A stretch of DNA of 64,000 nucleotides, from assembly GCF_026913205.2 (NCBI RefSeq), contig NZ_CP168151.1, positions 1,178,001-1,242,000 of the forward strand. The letters are read 5' to 3'. The DNA comes from Lentilactobacillus sp. SPB1-3. Its GTDB lineage: Bacteria; Bacillota; Bacilli; Lactobacillales; Lactobacillaceae. The notes under the pieces were generated by a model that was not told the DNA's origin, did not search any database, and saw only the letters and a list, made by a program, of their open reading frames with translations. Positions 43,924 through 53,917 of this stretch are shown piece after piece. Both the position numbers and the translations under genes were made by a program. Numbering within the stretch: the first letter of the stretch is position 1; the number at the start of each line of letters is the position of its first letter.

Positions 43924-46536
43924 CTAGTCCTTTTTTATCCTCTGCTGCCATTTATATACTTGATTCATAATTTCCATTGGTGTTTTCGACATCAAGTCTA
44001 GTTGTTTGATTTGATTGATAACAGTTGCCTGCTTTTCATCAACCTGATCCATTGGGAACAACGAAATTTGTTCTTCCTCAGCATGACCGTTATTGATTGA
44101 TGTTTCGACTTGCGGTTCATTCGTCGCTGCTTTAGCATCCAATGTTTGATCATCGTTATTCTGCAAATTATCCAAAATCGTTTCAGCTCTGCCCAATAAC
44201 GTTTGTGGCAAACCAGCCAACTTGGCCACGTGAATACCATATGACTTATCAGCGGGGCCCATTTGAATTTTATGGAGAAATACTAATTCGCCATTAGCTT
44301 CAGTCGCTCCAACATGCACATTTTTTAACTGTTTCAAAGTTTGATCCAAAACAGTTAATTCATGATAATGAGTCGAGAATAATGTCTTGGCACCAATGTT
44401 ATTGTGCACATATTCAATAATTGCTTGAGCAATTGCCATTCCATCATAAGTTGCAGTTCCTCGACCGATTTCATCAAACAAAATCAAACTATTAGGTGTC
44501 GCATGTTTAATAGCATCATCTGCCTCTTGCATCTCAACCATGAAAGTACTCTGTCCAGATATTAAATCATCTGCAGCACCGATTCGTGTGAAAATCTGGT
44601 CGAAAATTGGCATTTTGGCACTCTTAGCTGGCACAAAGCAGCCAATTTGATTCATGATGACCGTTAACGCCAATTGACGCATGTAAGTACTCTTACCAGA
44701 CATGTTAGGACCAGTGATCAATAAAACGTTCGTATCATCATCCAACTGGACGTCGTTAGGAACATACTGCTGATGTCCCAATACTTTTTCAACAACTGGA
44801 TGGCGACCGTCTATGATGTCAACTTCATGACCTTTGATTAAAGTTGGTTTAACAAATCGATACTCTTCTGACACAGCCGCAAAGCTTTGTAGTACGTCAA
44901 CCACAGCAATGGCATCAGCAAGTCGTTGAATGTCACGAATAGCTGCCTTAATCTGATCTCGAACTTCAACAAATAATTTATACTCTAAATTTTTACTCTG
45001 CTCCTGAGCTTCAAGAATCATAGTTTCTTTTTCTTTTAACTCAGGCGTGGAAAATCTTTCAGAATTTGAAAGAGTTTGTTTTCTTTGATAACGATTCTCA
45101 GGAATCTTGTTTAAATTACTTTTTGTAACTTCGATATAATAGCCAAAAACGTGATTAAAGCCAACTTTTAGCGTACTGATTCCGGTAATTTGACGCTCTT
45201 TAGCCTCTAAGTCAGCTAACCATCGTTGAGCATTGTTAGTTGCATCACGATACTGATCCAACTGTTCGTTATACCCATCTTTAATGACCCCACCGTCCGT
45301 CACGGAAATTGGTGGTTCGTCAGCGATTGCCCGATCAATTAGATCAACAATATTATCCAATGGCACTAATTCTTTTAATAAATCATCAAAATCACTAGTG
45401 GCAACTTGTTCCAATATATATTGAACCTTAGGAACTTGCATTAAAGATGACTTCAATTGAATCAAATCACGACCATTCACGCTACCAAACGCCACTCTAC
45501 CAGATAAACGCTCTAGATCATAAACGCTAACTAATTCGTCTTGTAACTGATTACGCTCAAAAAAATGATCAACTAATACTTCAACGATATTTTGCCGTTG
45601 CTCGATTTTAGCCTCGTTAACAAGTGGGCGTTCGATCCATTGCTTGAGCATCCGGCCACCCATCGCGGTTTTAGTTTGATCAAGAAGCCACAACAAAGTA
45701 CCTCGCTTTTTGCCAGTACGAATGTTTCTAACCAGCTCTAGGTTATATTGAGAATTATGATCCATCTCTAGGAAATCAGATGGTTCATACATTTCTGCAC
45801 GTTTTAAGTGATCAAGACTCCGCTTTTGAGTAGTTTCAATATATGAAAGCAGCAGTTTTACTACCTGCTTCACTACTTCATTATCAATATCCTGGCTTAA
45901 ATAACTAGTAGCTGAGTTAGTCGGTAAAATTTCTTGATGAGAAATCAAAATTCCCAACTTCGTCAATGTTTCAGAAATTTCTGTGGGTAAGTTATCACTT
46001 AAGACAACTGTTTCTTTACTGGATAAAGAAACCACTTCATTAACTATTTCATCAGTTGTGCTTAAATCGGCCGCTTTTAGTTCACCAGTTGATAAATCAG
46101 CGTATGCAAAGCCATAATGCTGACTGCCACTATCGTATGTCAGAGCAGTTAAATAGTTATTGTCCTTCGCGTTTTGACTGCCCGTTTGAAATTGGGTTCC
46201 TGGTGTCACTAACTGAATTACTTCTCGCTTAACCATTCCCTTAGCCAACTTAGGATCTTCCATTTGTTCACAAATTGCGACTTTATATCCTTGATCAACT
46301 AAAATGTCGATATAATTTTGAACTGCTTTATGTGGCACTCCACACATTGGTACAGGGTTTTTAGAACTCTTATTTCGGTTAGTCAGCGTCAATTCCAGGA
46401 TTTGTGATCCCTTGATGGCATCTTCATTGAACATTTCATAGAAATCACCTAGTCGATAAAATAAAAATGCATCAGGATACTGATCCTTAATTTTTTGATA
46501 CTGCTCCATCATCGGAGTAACTTCAGTTTTTGCCAA
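43924..46536 (-). CDS. mutS: DNA mismatch repair protein MutS
   Basis: An 870-residue mismatch sensor. The N-terminal [11 protein letters not shown] contains the Phe and Glu that probe mispairs (with GXFYE as the family core). The connector, lever and clamp follow, then the ATPase with [13 protein letters not shown] (near residue 610), [14 protein letters not shown] and [15 protein letters not shown]-terminal acidic linker with a beta-clamp-like motif (QISLFPM) is visible. The TTG start (46536) is 7 nt after AAGGAGAG. In operon with mutL. Confidence 0.97.
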   Translation of the reverse strand: MAKTEVTPMMEQYQKIKDQYPDAFLFYRLGDFYEMFNEDAIKGSQILELTLTNRNKSSKNPVPMCGVPHKAVQNYIDILVDQGYKVAICEQMEDPKLAKGMVKREVIQLVTPGTQFQTGSQNAKDNNYLTALTYDSGSQHYGFAYADLSTGELKAADLSTTDEIVNEVVSLSSKETVVLSDNLPTEISETLTKLGILISHQEILPTNSATSYLSQDIDNEVVKQVVKLLLSYIETTQKRSLDHLKRAEMYEPSDFLEMDHNSQYNLELVRNIRTGKKRGTLLWLLDQTKTAMGGRMLKQWIERPLVNEAKIEQRQNIVEVLVDHFFERNQLQDELVSVYDLERLSGRVAFGSVNGRDLIQLKSSLMQVPKVQYILEQVATSDFDDLLKELVPLDNIVDLIDRAIADEPPISVTDGGVIKDGYNEQLDQYRDATNNAQRWLADLEAKERQITGISTLKVGFNHVFGYYIEVTKSNLNKIPENRYQRKQTLSNSERFSTPELKEKETMILEAQEQSKNLEYKLFVEVRDQIKAAIRDIQRLADAIAVVDVLQSFAAVSEEYRFVKPTLIKGHEVDIIDGRHPVVEKVLGHQQYVPNDVQLDDDTNVLLITGPNMSGKSTYMRQLALTVIMNQIGCFVPAKSAKMPIFDQIFTRIGAADDLISGQSTFMVEMQEADDAIKHATPNSLILFDEIGRGTATYDGMAIAQAIIEYVHNNIGAKTLFSTHYHELTVLDQTLKQLKNVHVGATEANGELVFLHKIQMGPADKSYGIHVAKLAGLPQTLLGRAETILDNLQNNDDQTLDAKAATNEPQVETSINNGHAEEEQISLFPMDQVDEKQATVINQIKQLDLMSKTPMEIMNQVYKWQQRIKKD

Positions 46537-46548
46537 TCTAAACTCTCC

Positions 46549-47346
46549 TTAATCCCAGCCATTCTCCATTCGATTGATGGTTTCAATATGAGTGGCATTA
46601 CCTGTTTTTTCATCAATGTCGATAATACAACCACTGATAATTCCTTGACTATCTTCATCAACTTGGAATCGAGCTGGTCGTTGATTAATAAATCTATTTA
46701 TAACACTTTTTTCCTTCATGCCAAGCATTCCGTTCGCTGGACCGGTCATCCCTGCATCAGTCAAAAAGGCGGTTTTCCCATTTAAAATTCTAGCATCATT
46801 AGTTTGTACGTGGGTATGCGTACCAACAACTGCAGATACTTTACTGCTTAAGTACTTAGCAAATCCTAACTTTTCGCTAGTCGCTTCAGCATGAAAATCA
46901 ATAAAGAATGCGTCAGCATCGCCATTCAGTTCATCAACTAATTCATTTGCTTGTGTGAAAGGATCATCCAAATTATCCAAGAAAACGCGACCCTGAAAAT
47001 TCATAACAGCTAATCTGAAACCATTCACATTAATAATCGTATATCCTCGTCCGGGAACATCGTTTCCAGGAAAATTATATGGACGAATCAATCGTTTCGC
47101 GTCATCAATGAAATCAGTTAGCTCTGGGTTACCCCAAGCGTGATTTCCAAGAGTAACCACGTCAACTCCTGACGACATCATTTTTTTATAACCACTTAGG
47201 TTGATTCCTCTTCCCATTGGTGTTGAATTTTCACCATTCACAATAGTGACTTGAGGTCGATGTTCCTGTTTTAAACTAGGAACATAATCTTGAATCATTT
47301 TTATTCCTTTATTTCCAACAACATCCCCGATGAAAAGAATCCGCAT
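46549..47346 (-). CDS. YmdB family metallophosphodiesterase (TIGR00282)
   Basis: A 265-residue enzyme. The dimetal motifs are FIGDVVGNKG (Asp8), VTIVNGENST (Glu/Asn), TLGNHAWGN and DFHAEATSEK, plus GTHTHVQTND. B. subtilis YmdB hydrolyses 2',3'-cyclic AMP and affects biofilm and motility genes. The order rny-ymdB is conserved in Firmicutes, suggesting a link with RNA degradation. GAGGA precedes the ATG. It is 12 nt upstream of mutS. Confidence 0.9.
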   Translation of the reverse strand: MRILFIGDVVGNKGIKMIQDYVPSLKQEHRPQVTIVNGENSTPMGRGINLSGYKKMMSSGVDVVTLGNHAWGNPELTDFIDDAKRLIRPYNFPGNDVPGRGYTIINVNGFRLAVMNFQGRVFLDNLDDPFTQANELVDELNGDADAFFIDFHAEATSEKLGFAKYLSSKVSAVVGTHTHVQTNDARILNGKTAFLTDAGMTGPANGMLGMKEKSVINRFINQRPARFQVDEDSQGIISGCIIDIDEKTGNATHIETINRMENGWD

Positions 47347-47422
47347 GCTTTAATTCCTCATTACTTTCTATCAATCCAATTTAGTTTAATTAACAGTTAC
47401 GATTTTACCATTTATAAAAGAA

Positions 47423-47449
47423 AAAAGACCAGTCAACAACTGATCTTTT
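47423..47449 (-). terminator. rny terminator
   Basis: A GATCAGT-type stem (about 47423-47433 with 47439-47449) followed by TTTTTTC on the minus strand. It overlaps the rny stop codon. Confidence 0.7.
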
Positions 47450-49028
47450 ACTTTGCGTATTCAACTGATCTGACTTCTCGAATTACCGTGACTTTAATAT
47501 GTCCCGGATACTTCATTTCAGATTCAATTTTTTGTTTAATGTTTCTTGAAAGTGCAATTGCCTGAATATCTGAAACCTCATTTGGTTTAGCAATCACTCT
47601 GATCTCTCGACCAGCTTGGATAGCGTAACTCTTTTTAACTTCATCAAAACTATCAGTGATTTTTTCCAAACTATCTAGACGATGAACAAAGCTTTCCAAA
47701 GATTCGCTGTATGCACCTGGTCTAGAAATTGCAATTTTTTCTGCTACAGCAACCAATTCAGAAATAATAAATTCTGGTTGATTACCTTCATGGTAAGCAG
47801 CAATGGAATCAATGACCACTGCGCTTTCATGATATTTCTTCGCTAAATCTACACCAACATCGACATGTGAACCTTCAACGCCGCTGTCAGTGGCTTTACC
47901 TATATCGTGTAATAATCCTGCGCGTTTAGCTAAAGTAACATCCTCACCTAATTCAGACGCTAATGCGCCAGTTAATCTAGCAACCTCAATTGAATGACTC
48001 AGCAAATTCTGACCATTAACAATCTTGAAGTTTAACTGACCAACTAGCTTAATCATGTCAGGACCCATGGAATGGATTCCTAGCTCGAACAGCGCTTCTT
48101 CACCAATTTCTTGGATTCTCTGTTCAAGTTCCTTACGGCTCTTATCAACCATCTCTTCAATCCGAGCTGGATGAATTCGACCATCTTTGATCAATTTTTC
48201 GAGAGTCATTTTGGCAACTTCTCTTCTAATTGGATCAAAGCCACTGAGGACAACCGCTTCCGGAGTATCATCGATAATCAAATCGACTCCAGTAAGGGTT
48301 TCAAAAGTTCGAATATTACGGCCTTCACGACCAATAATTCTACCCTTCATATCTTCGTTAGGCAGGTTAACAACTGTGACAGTTGTTTCAGAAACGACAT
48401 CCGCCGAACTTTGTTGAATTGCATCAACGATTAAGTTTTTGGCATTTTCATCAGCTTCAGCAGCAGCTTTATCATAGCTTGCTTTGACCATGCGAGCCTT
48501 TTCATCTGCTAACTGTGCATCAGTTTCCTTCAAAATCAGATCTCGTGCTTGTTCGCTTGATAATCCAGCTACCTTTTCAATCTCTGATTGCCGCGCTTCA
48601 ATAAGTGAGTTTGCTTCTTTTTGTTGTAACAGTAACTGCTGTTGTTCTTTATTAATTTTTTGCTCTTTCCGGTTAAGACTGTTCTCCCGTTTTTCAAAAG
48701 AATTATCTTTTCTGTCCAGAGCCTCTTCACGTTGCAACAATCTATCTTCCTGCTTTTGAAGTTCTGAACGACGTTTTTTCAATTCGTTCTCAACGTTACT
48801 TCGATAACGATGATTGTCTTCTTGGGCAGTTAATTTTGCTTCCTTAACTAATGTATCAGCCTGCTTTTTGGCTTCTGCAATAATTTCGTTAGCACTACTG
48901 TTAGTAGCTTGTTCTTCACGTAATTGATTCTTCTTTTGGATGTTTGTGCCCATCCGAAAACTAATAAATCCAACAATACCAACAACAAGAATAGCGATGA
49001 TTGCGAGGATTATTCCAGCCAAATTCAT
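47448..49028 (-). CDS. rny: Ribonuclease Y
   Basis: The membrane-anchored endoribonuclease that starts bulk mRNA decay in Firmicutes. It has 526 residues. An N-terminal membrane helix (about 3-23) precedes a long charged coiled coil (about 30-200, with [21 protein letters not shown]). The KH domain ([15 protein letters not shown]) and the HD domain ([10 protein letters not shown] with later His) follow. TGGAGGTG precedes the ATG. Transcribed from its own promoter, downstream of recA. Confidence 0.97.
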   Translation of the reverse strand: MNLAGIILAIIAILVVGIVGFISFRMGTNIQKKNQLREEQATNSSANEIIAEAKKQADTLVKEAKLTAQEDNHRYRSNVENELKKRRSELQKQEDRLLQREEALDRKDNSFEKRENSLNRKEQKINKEQQQLLLQQKEANSLIEARQSEIEKVAGLSSEQARDLILKETDAQLADEKARMVKASYDKAAAEADENAKNLIVDAIQQSSADVVSETTVTVVNLPNEDMKGRIIGREGRNIRTFETLTGVDLIIDDTPEAVVLSGFDPIRREVAKMTLEKLIKDGRIHPARIEEMVDKSRKELEQRIQEIGEEALFELGIHSMGPDMIKLVGQLNFKIVNGQNLLSHSIEVARLTGALASELGEDVTLAKRAGLLHDIGKATDSGVEGSHVDVGVDLAKKYHESAVVIDSIAAYHEGNQPEFIISELVAVAEKIAISRPGAYSESLESFVHRLDSLEKITDSFDEVKKSYAIQAGREIRVIAKPNEVSDIQAIALSRNIKQKIESEMKYPGHIKVTVIREVRSVEYAK

Positions 49029-49108
49029 GGCTTCACCTCCAAATCATCATAAAATGATTATAGTATTAACCAATAATAAGATGTTATTTGATTATTGACA
49101 CAACTATC

Positions 49109-49137
49109 ATTCTAATGTGTTGTTGTGACAGTGTCAA
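49109..49137 (-). promoter_or_regulatory. rny promoter
   Basis: On the minus strand TTGACA (49137-49132), exactly 17 nt, TAGAAT (49114-49109). A second TATAAT lies nearer the gene (49062-49057) without a good -35. Confidence 0.7.
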
Positions 49138-49180
49138 TCATCTTATAGTTTTAACTAACCTATTATTACAATAATCAAAA

Positions 49181-49208
49181 AAGCGCTGATCAAAATAGAT
49201 CAGTGCCT
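49181..49208 (-). terminator. recA terminator
   Basis: GCGCTGATC (49183-49191) pairs with GATCAGTGC (49198-49206), with TTTTTT on the minus strand. Confidence 0.85.
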
Positions 49209-49240
49209 TTTTAGCATAATTTAATAACTAAATGATTATA

Positions 49241-50314
49241 TTATTTATCAGTATCTAAATCTAATGTTTCATCTTCAACAGTTGCATCAGTTTTTGCTTT
49301 ACCACTGCTACCATCATCATCCACATCAGGAATACCATATGCATCACGAACCTTAGTTTTAACCTCTGCATAAATGTCAGGATGATCAACTAAGTATGCC
49401 TTAGCATTTTCACGACCTTGGCCAATTCGTTCCTCACCATATGAGTACCATGAACCGGATTTATTAACGATATCCTTTTCAACAGCCATATCAATTAATT
49501 CTCCAGATTGAGAAACACCTTGACCGTACATAATATCAACTTCAGCACGTTTAAATGGTGGCGCAACCTTGTTCTTAACCACTTTGATTCTAACTCGGTT
49601 ACCAATGATATCAGTACCATCTTTGATTTGTTCTGCTCTTCTAACTTCAAGTCTGATAGTTGAATAGAACTTCAATGCTCGTCCACCAGGAGTTGTTTCA
49701 GGGTTTCCGAACATAACACCAACTTTTTCACGAATTTGGTTAATGAATAACGCAATTGTTTTAGTTTTATTAATCGTTCCAGATAATTTACGAAGTGCTT
49801 GTGACATCAATCTAGCTTGAAGTCCAACATGGGTATCACCCATTTCTCCTTCGATTTCAGCACGAGGAACTAAAGCAGCAACTGAATCAATAACTACGAT
49901 ATCAATTGCTCCACTAGTTACCAAAGCATCTGTAATTTCTAGTCCTTGTTCACCTGTATCAGGTTGAGACAATAGTAAGTCATCGATATTTACGCCTAAA
50001 TGAGTGGCATAAACTGGATCAAGTGCATTTTCAGCATCAATATACGCTGCAGTTCCTCCACGCTTTTGAACTTCGGCAACTGCATGCAATGCCACCGTAG
50101 TTTTACCAGAACTTTCAGGTCCATAAATTTCAACGATTCGTCCCCGAGGGTATCCACCTACTCCTAAAGCTTCATCTAAAGCTAAAGAACCAGTTGGAAC
50201 AGTTGAGATTTGAGTATCGGCTTTATCGCCCATTCGCATGATGGAGCCCTTACCGAACTCTTTTTCAATACCCTTTAAAGCCTTATCTAAGGCAGCTTTT
50301 CTTTGGTCAGCCAT
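49241..50314 (-). CDS. recA: Recombinase RecA
   Basis: The strand-exchange ATPase of homologous recombination; it triggers LexA self-cleavage and handles transforming DNA. It has 357 residues. Walker A GPESSGKT is at about 65-72. Also seen are [23 protein letters not shown], the L1/L2 DNA loops ([28 protein letters not shown]) and an acidic C-terminal tail. GGGAGG lies 7 nt before the ATG. Promoter with an SOS box just upstream. Confidence 0.98.
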   Translation of the reverse strand: MADQRKAALDKALKGIEKEFGKGSIMRMGDKADTQISTVPTGSLALDEALGVGGYPRGRIVEIYGPESSGKTTVALHAVAEVQKRGGTAAYIDAENALDPVYATHLGVNIDDLLLSQPDTGEQGLEITDALVTSGAIDIVVIDSVAALVPRAEIEGEMGDTHVGLQARLMSQALRKLSGTINKTKTIALFINQIREKVGVMFGNPETTPGGRALKFYSTIRLEVRRAEQIKDGTDIIGNRVRIKVVKNKVAPPFKRAEVDIMYGQGVSQSGELIDMAVEKDIVNKSGSWYSYGEERIGQGRENAKAYLVDHPDIYAEVKTKVRDAYGIPDVDDDGSSGKAKTDATVEDETLDLDTDK

Positions 50315-50355
50315 TCGTTACCTCCCATTTTCCGTCAGGAAATGATTACTAGTTC

Positions 50356-50384
50356 ACTATACTAATGATTCATCAAAAAATCAA
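50356..50384 (-). promoter_or_regulatory. recA promoter
   Basis: On the minus strand TTGATT (50384-50379), 17-nt spacer, TATAGT (50361-50356). Confidence 0.7.
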
Positions 50385-50392
50385 CAAAAATG

Positions 50393-50406
50393 CGAACAAA
50401 AGTTCG
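50393..50406. promoter_or_regulatory. SOS (LexA) box of recA
   Basis: CGAACAAAAGTTCG: perfectly symmetric outer halves of the Bacillus-type SOS box. It lies 9 nt upstream of the recA -35, just after the cinA stop codon. Confidence 0.85.
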
Positions 50407-50407
50407 T

Positions 50408-50878
50408 TTATTTTTCAATTTCTGACAAGATCAACTTTAAACCTTGATTCACACACTCTTCTCGAATTTCATTTCTAGAACCGCTAAATTTGAATTCACG
50501 AGAATATACTTGGTCATTCGGTAAAGCAATACCAATATAAACAGTCCCAGCGGCTTTACCTTCTAATAAATCTGGTCCAGCAGCTCCGGTAAAAGAAATC
50601 CCGATATCTTTTTGAAGAATAGTTTTGGCTTGGCTTGCCATCCAAACGGCAGTCGGACCGCTAACAACACCATAAGTATCAATAACTTCTTTGGGGATAC
50701 CTAAAACTTGTTCCTTAACCTCATTCGAATACGTCACGAAGCCACCTTCAAAAATGGTTGAGACCCCCGGAACTTCTCCAATAGTGCTTTGAAAAAGACC
50801 AGCAGTTAAGCTTTCGGCTGCAGTGATTGTAATATTTTTATCAATTAATAATTGAACAAGTTGTTCTTGAATTGTCAT
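50408..50878 (-). CDS. CinA C-terminal domain protein (PncC-type nicotinamide-nucleotide amidase)
   Basis: A 156-residue protein containing only the CinA C-terminal domain (ITAAESLTAGLFQSTIGEVPGVSTIFEGGFVTYS, GVVSGPTAVWMA, SFTGAAGPD). This domain deamidates nicotinamide mononucleotide in NAD recycling. The N-terminal molybdopterin-binding-like domain found in full CinA (~410 residues) is absent. The ATG at 50878 is 7 nt after GGAGG. Extending to 50941 would cross the pgsA terminator. The position directly upstream of recA is that of the competence-linked cinA. Confidence 0.88.
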   Translation of the reverse strand: MTIQEQLVQLLIDKNITITAAESLTAGLFQSTIGEVPGVSTIFEGGFVTYSNEVKEQVLGIPKEVIDTYGVVSGPTAVWMASQAKTILQKDIGISFTGAAGPDLLEGKAAGTVYIGIALPNDQVYSREFKFSGSRNEIREECVNQGLKLILSEIEK

Positions 50879-50911
50879 GTTTGCGCCTCCTAAAGTTATA
50901 GATACGAAAAA

Positions 50912-50935
50912 AAGAAGATAATAGCTTATCTTCTT
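50912..50935 (-). terminator. pgsA terminator
   Basis: AAGAAGATAA (50912-50921) pairs with TTATCTTCTT (50926-50935), 4-nt loop, followed by TTTTTTT on the minus strand. It separates pgsA from cinA. Confidence 0.85.
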
Positions 50936-50946
50936 TTGCAAAATTT

Positions 50947-51528
50947 TTAAAAAGAATCTGAAAAGATACTACGATTTTGTACAAAGTAATCAATTCCTGA
51001 GTAAATCGTGAAAAATAAACAGATGTATAGCAAGATTTGTCCGATTGGGAAATTGATTGCTGTAAAGAATACATTGTTTAAAAGCAAGAATATGATAGCC
51101 AACATCTGAGTAGTTGTTTTAATTTTTCCAGGCCAAGCGGCAGCAATGACTTCTCCGTCATTTTCAACCACAATTAATCGCAGACCCGTCACTGCCAACT
51201 CTCGACAGACGATGATAGCAATTACCCAAGCGGGAGCCATATTTAATTCCACCAAGAAGATAAATGCAGTCATAACTAACATTTTGTCGGCTAGTGGATC
51301 AGCAAATTTACCAAAATTGGTAACCAAATGGTTTCTTCGAGCTATTTGACCATCCAAAAAATCAGTGATCGAAGCCACAATAAAAATCAGCGTAGCTATC
51401 AGACGAGCACCTGTTAGTACCGTTCCACCAACCGCAAATGAGCCCATTGTAATCGGAGTTGCTAACACTAAGATAAAAAATGGAATCAATATAATTCTAA
51501 AAATGGTTAATTTATTAGGTAAATTCAT
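50947..51528 (-). CDS. pgsA: CDP-diacylglycerol-glycerol-3-phosphate 3-phosphatidyltransferase
   Basis: Makes phosphatidylglycerol-phosphate, the first committed step to PG. A 193-residue membrane protein. The CDP-alcohol phosphotransferase motif is complete: DG-x2-AR-x8-G-x3-D-x3-D in FLDGQIARRNHLVTNFGKF then ADPLADK. There are about five membrane segments. GGGG lies 7 nt before the ATG. Follows rodZ by about 20 nt in the conserved yfmF-yfmH-rodZ-pgsA order. Confidence 0.95.
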   Translation of the reverse strand: MNLPNKLTIFRIILIPFFILVLATPITMGSFAVGGTVLTGARLIATLIFIVASITDFLDGQIARRNHLVTNFGKFADPLADKMLVMTAFIFLVELNMAPAWVIAIIVCRELAVTGLRLIVVENDGEVIAAAWPGKIKTTTQMLAIIFLLLNNVFFTAINFPIGQILLYICLFFTIYSGIDYFVQNRSIFSDSF

Positions 51529-51549
51529 TTTAATTCCCCATATCTTTAA

Positions 51550-52554
51550 TTAATATCCAGTAGTGGTACCTGTACCAGTTGTATCAGAATTTGTACCAGT
51601 TGTACCGTCAGTGGTAGTCCCATTTGTCGTGTTATCAGTTGTTGATGATGTGTTGTTAGAACTATTAAATTGCAAAACTACGTTTCTAACTTGGCTGGTT
51701 GAACTAGGAAGCTTCATTTGCTTACCAGAAACAGAAATATTAGTTGCTGGAGCATTACCAGAGTTAATTGTGACTGATGAAGTTCCCGATGGCAATGTCA
51801 CAGTGTGACTTTTACCAGAGGCCAATGTATTCTGCCATAACGAACTACCATCTGCTGTTACAGAAATCCAAGCAGAGGTGTCAGCACCATTTGCCTTAAC
51901 AACGGCTAATTTGATGGCAGGAGTCTTTTTAGCACCTTTAACTTGGTAGGTAACATCGCTGCCAGAAGCTGAAAGTTGTTTGAATGTGACTGCCTTGGAA
52001 CTGGTTGTAGTTGCTTTCTTGGCTGGTGCCTTCTTAGTACTACTTGAAGAATTAGTTTTTGCACTTGAATCTGAACCGGAAACTGATACTTTACTAGTTT
52101 CAATTTCCGTCTTATTCGTATTGTGTGTGCTTTTTGCAGCAGCTACCCAGATTGCGATCAAAATAATTAATACGATAATTGAAACAACCACGATTGGAAT
52201 ATAGCGTCTGATTTTTTCACTTCGTTCATCAGCTTTTCTTTGCACAGAACGAGTTTGCGGATTATCATCATTCACCCGATCAACATATTCTGGAGCCTCA
52301 GTGTCTGGTAAATTATGATTAAATTCATTTAACAGTTCCTGTCCATTAAGTCCAACAGAATCTGCGTATTGCTTTACAAATGCCCGGACGTAAAAATCTC
52401 CAGGTAGTGCATCAAAATCGTTCTCTTCAATTGCCATCAAGTAACGTTTTTGAATTTTAGTGTTCTTTTGCAGATCATCAAGAGTGTATCCTTTGGCAAC
52501 TCTTGCATCGTGCAATTTTTGTCCAATTGTTTCAGATTGGTTTTCGTTATCCAT
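51550..52554 (-). CDS. rodZ: RodZ-like cell shape protein (YmfM)
   Basis: A membrane protein of 334 residues linking the MreB cytoskeleton to wall synthesis. The cytoplasmic helix-turn-helix domain (IGQKLHDARVAKGYTLDDLQKNTKI, then LPGDFYVRAFVKQYAD) covers about 1-75. A single membrane segment (IPIVVVSIIVLIILIAIWVA) is near 120-139. A Ser/Thr/Lys-rich linker, a beta-rich C-terminal domain (DUF4115-like) and a low-complexity Thr/Gly/Asn tail follow. GGAG precedes the ATG. An extended -10 promoter is found upstream. Confidence 0.88.
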   Translation of the reverse strand: MDNENQSETIGQKLHDARVAKGYTLDDLQKNTKIQKRYLMAIEENDFDALPGDFYVRAFVKQYADSVGLNGQELLNEFNHNLPDTEAPEYVDRVNDDNPQTRSVQRKADERSEKIRRYIPIVVVSIIVLIILIAIWVAAAKSTHNTNKTEIETSKVSVSGSDSSAKTNSSSSTKKAPAKKATTTSSKAVTFKQLSASGSDVTYQVKGAKKTPAIKLAVVKANGADTSAWISVTADGSSLWQNTLASGKSHTVTLPSGTSSVTINSGNAPATNISVSGKQMKLPSSTSQVRNVVLQFNSSNNTSSTTDNTTNGTTTDGTTGTNSDTTGTGTTTGY

Positions 52555-52586
52555 ACTGACTCTCCATTGCTTTTTTTATCATTATT

Positions 52587-52598
52587 TTCAGTATATCA
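52587..52598 (-). promoter_or_regulatory. Extended -10 promoter upstream of rodZ
   Basis: On the minus strand TGATATACT (hexamer 52595-52590), about 35 nt before the rodZ ATG. It may give rodZ-pgsA transcription independent of yfmF-yfmH. Confidence 0.45.
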
Positions 52599-52633
52599 TA
52601 TGATTTCCATCAAATTTGACACTTAAAAATTAT

Positions 52634-53917
52634 TTAAACTTTCTTTCCAATTGTCACACAGCCTGGCGTATAATTTGCCAAAAAGTCAGCGCTAATTTGC
52701 TTAATATCTTCAAGCGTCAACTTGCTAATTACTTCAATTTCATCATATACCGTTTGCGGACCATCCCCAAACCCATAAAATTGATTGGTAATGGCCTCAG
52801 GTGAATCCATCATCGCAATATAATTGCCAAGCAGTTCTCGCTTTTGTAGTTCAAACTCTTCTTGTTTGGTATCAATTAGTGCAGGTATCTGATCAACAAT
52901 ATCATGTAACTTACCAACAAGTTGTTCAGGATTATCTGTATCTCCAGCTAGCATCACAAATTCAAACCCTCGCTCGACTTCTACTTCAAATGAGAACGAG
53001 TCATCAATAATTCCTTGATGATACAGATCATCATACTGGACAGAATTTTCGGAAAAGAACAAGTTCATCAATAAGCTCAACCCTAATTCGTCTTTTAGAC
53101 TGATAGTTGATTGACCCTTCTTTAAGTTAATATTGCCACGAAGAGTAAATGATGCTTTAGGTCTTGAAACATCCATCGATAAAATGCGTGTTTCACCTGT
53201 TTCATTCTTTGGCTGAGGATTAATGAATTTGACATCCATATCTCGCTTAGGGTACTTCGCTTGGTTAGTTTTAACTAATTCCATGATTTCATCGGGTATT
53301 AAATTACCGCTAATCATTAAAGTCATATTTTCTGGACGGTAAAACGTGTCATAGGCCAAATTTAAATCATCAACTGTGATTTCTGATAACGATTCTTCCG
53401 AACCGGCAATATCATCAGCCAGAGCAGTACCGGGATACATCGATTGCACACTGGTAGTAAATAGTTGGTTATCTGGATCATTCTTGTACATATTAATTTC
53501 TTGAGCAATAATCCCTTTTTCGCGATTTACTTTTTCTTCAGTGAAATAAGGTTGCATTACAAAATCGAGAAGTAACTCTAAGTTTTCGTTAACGTTGTCT
53601 GTTGAAGAAAACACATAGTTTGTTTTGGTGAATGAGGTGTAGGCATTAGAACGACCGCCATTTTTATTAAACAATTCAAACACGTCATAGTCTTTCTTAT
53701 CAAACATTTTGTGTTCCAAAAAATGTGCGATTCCTGCCGGCTGATTAATCAGCTTGCCGTCCCTAACAAAGCTTGTATCTGCAGAACCATAGTTAACACT
53801 CAAGACAGCAGAAGTTCGTTTAAATCCAGCCATAGGGTTAAGAAAAACCTTCAATCCATTTGGCAACGTTTCAGATAAAATTTGCTCATCAAAATTTGGA
53901 TAATTAATTGTCTTCAT
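52634..53917 (-). CDS. yfmH: M16 family metallopeptidase YfmH (EF-P modification-associated)
   Basis: About 427 residues. The inverted zinc motif HxxEH is intact (HFLEHKMF, near residue 68), with the downstream Glu in the QEINMYKND region. This makes it the catalytic partner of a two-subunit M16 peptidase. In NCBI family naming, YfmF and YfmH are associated with 5-aminopentanol modification of EF-P in Bacillus. The ATG at 53917 follows GGTGAG. It overlaps yfmF by 14 nt, so they are translated together. Confidence 0.88.
   Translation of the reverse strand: MKTINYPNFDEQILSETLPNGLKVFLNPMAGFKRTSAVLSVNYGSADTSFVRDGKLINQPAGIAHFLEHKMFDKKDYDVFELFNKNGGRSNAYTSFTKTNYVFSSTDNVNENLELLLDFVMQPYFTEEKVNREKGIIAQEINMYKNDPDNQLFTTSVQSMYPGTALADDIAGSEESLSEITVDDLNLAYDTFYRPENMTLMISGNLIPDEIMELVKTNQAKYPKRDMDVKFINPQPKNETGETRILSMDVSRPKASFTLRGNINLKKGQSTISLKDELGLSLLMNLFFSENSVQYDDLYHQGIIDDSFSFEVEVERGFEFVMLAGDTDNPEQLVGKLHDIVDQIPALIDTKQEEFELQKRELLGNYIAMMDSPEAITNQFYGFGDGPQTVYDEIEVISKLTLEDIKQISADFLANYTPGCVTIGKKV

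Noticed and set aside
48111-48759. Several plus-strand frames opposite rny
   Set aside because: Antisense shadows of the rny coiled-coil and KH region. Composition follows the rny codons and no ribosome sites are seen.
49094-49138. ATTGACAC / GTGTCAAT palindrome as an operator upstream of rny
   Set aside because: The right arm is explained as the -35 hexamer of a consensus promoter. The remaining symmetry is imperfect.
51563-51808. Plus-strand frame of 81 codons rich in Val/Pro
   Set aside because: Shadow of the low-complexity Thr/Ser tail of rodZ on the opposite strand, with no ribosome site.
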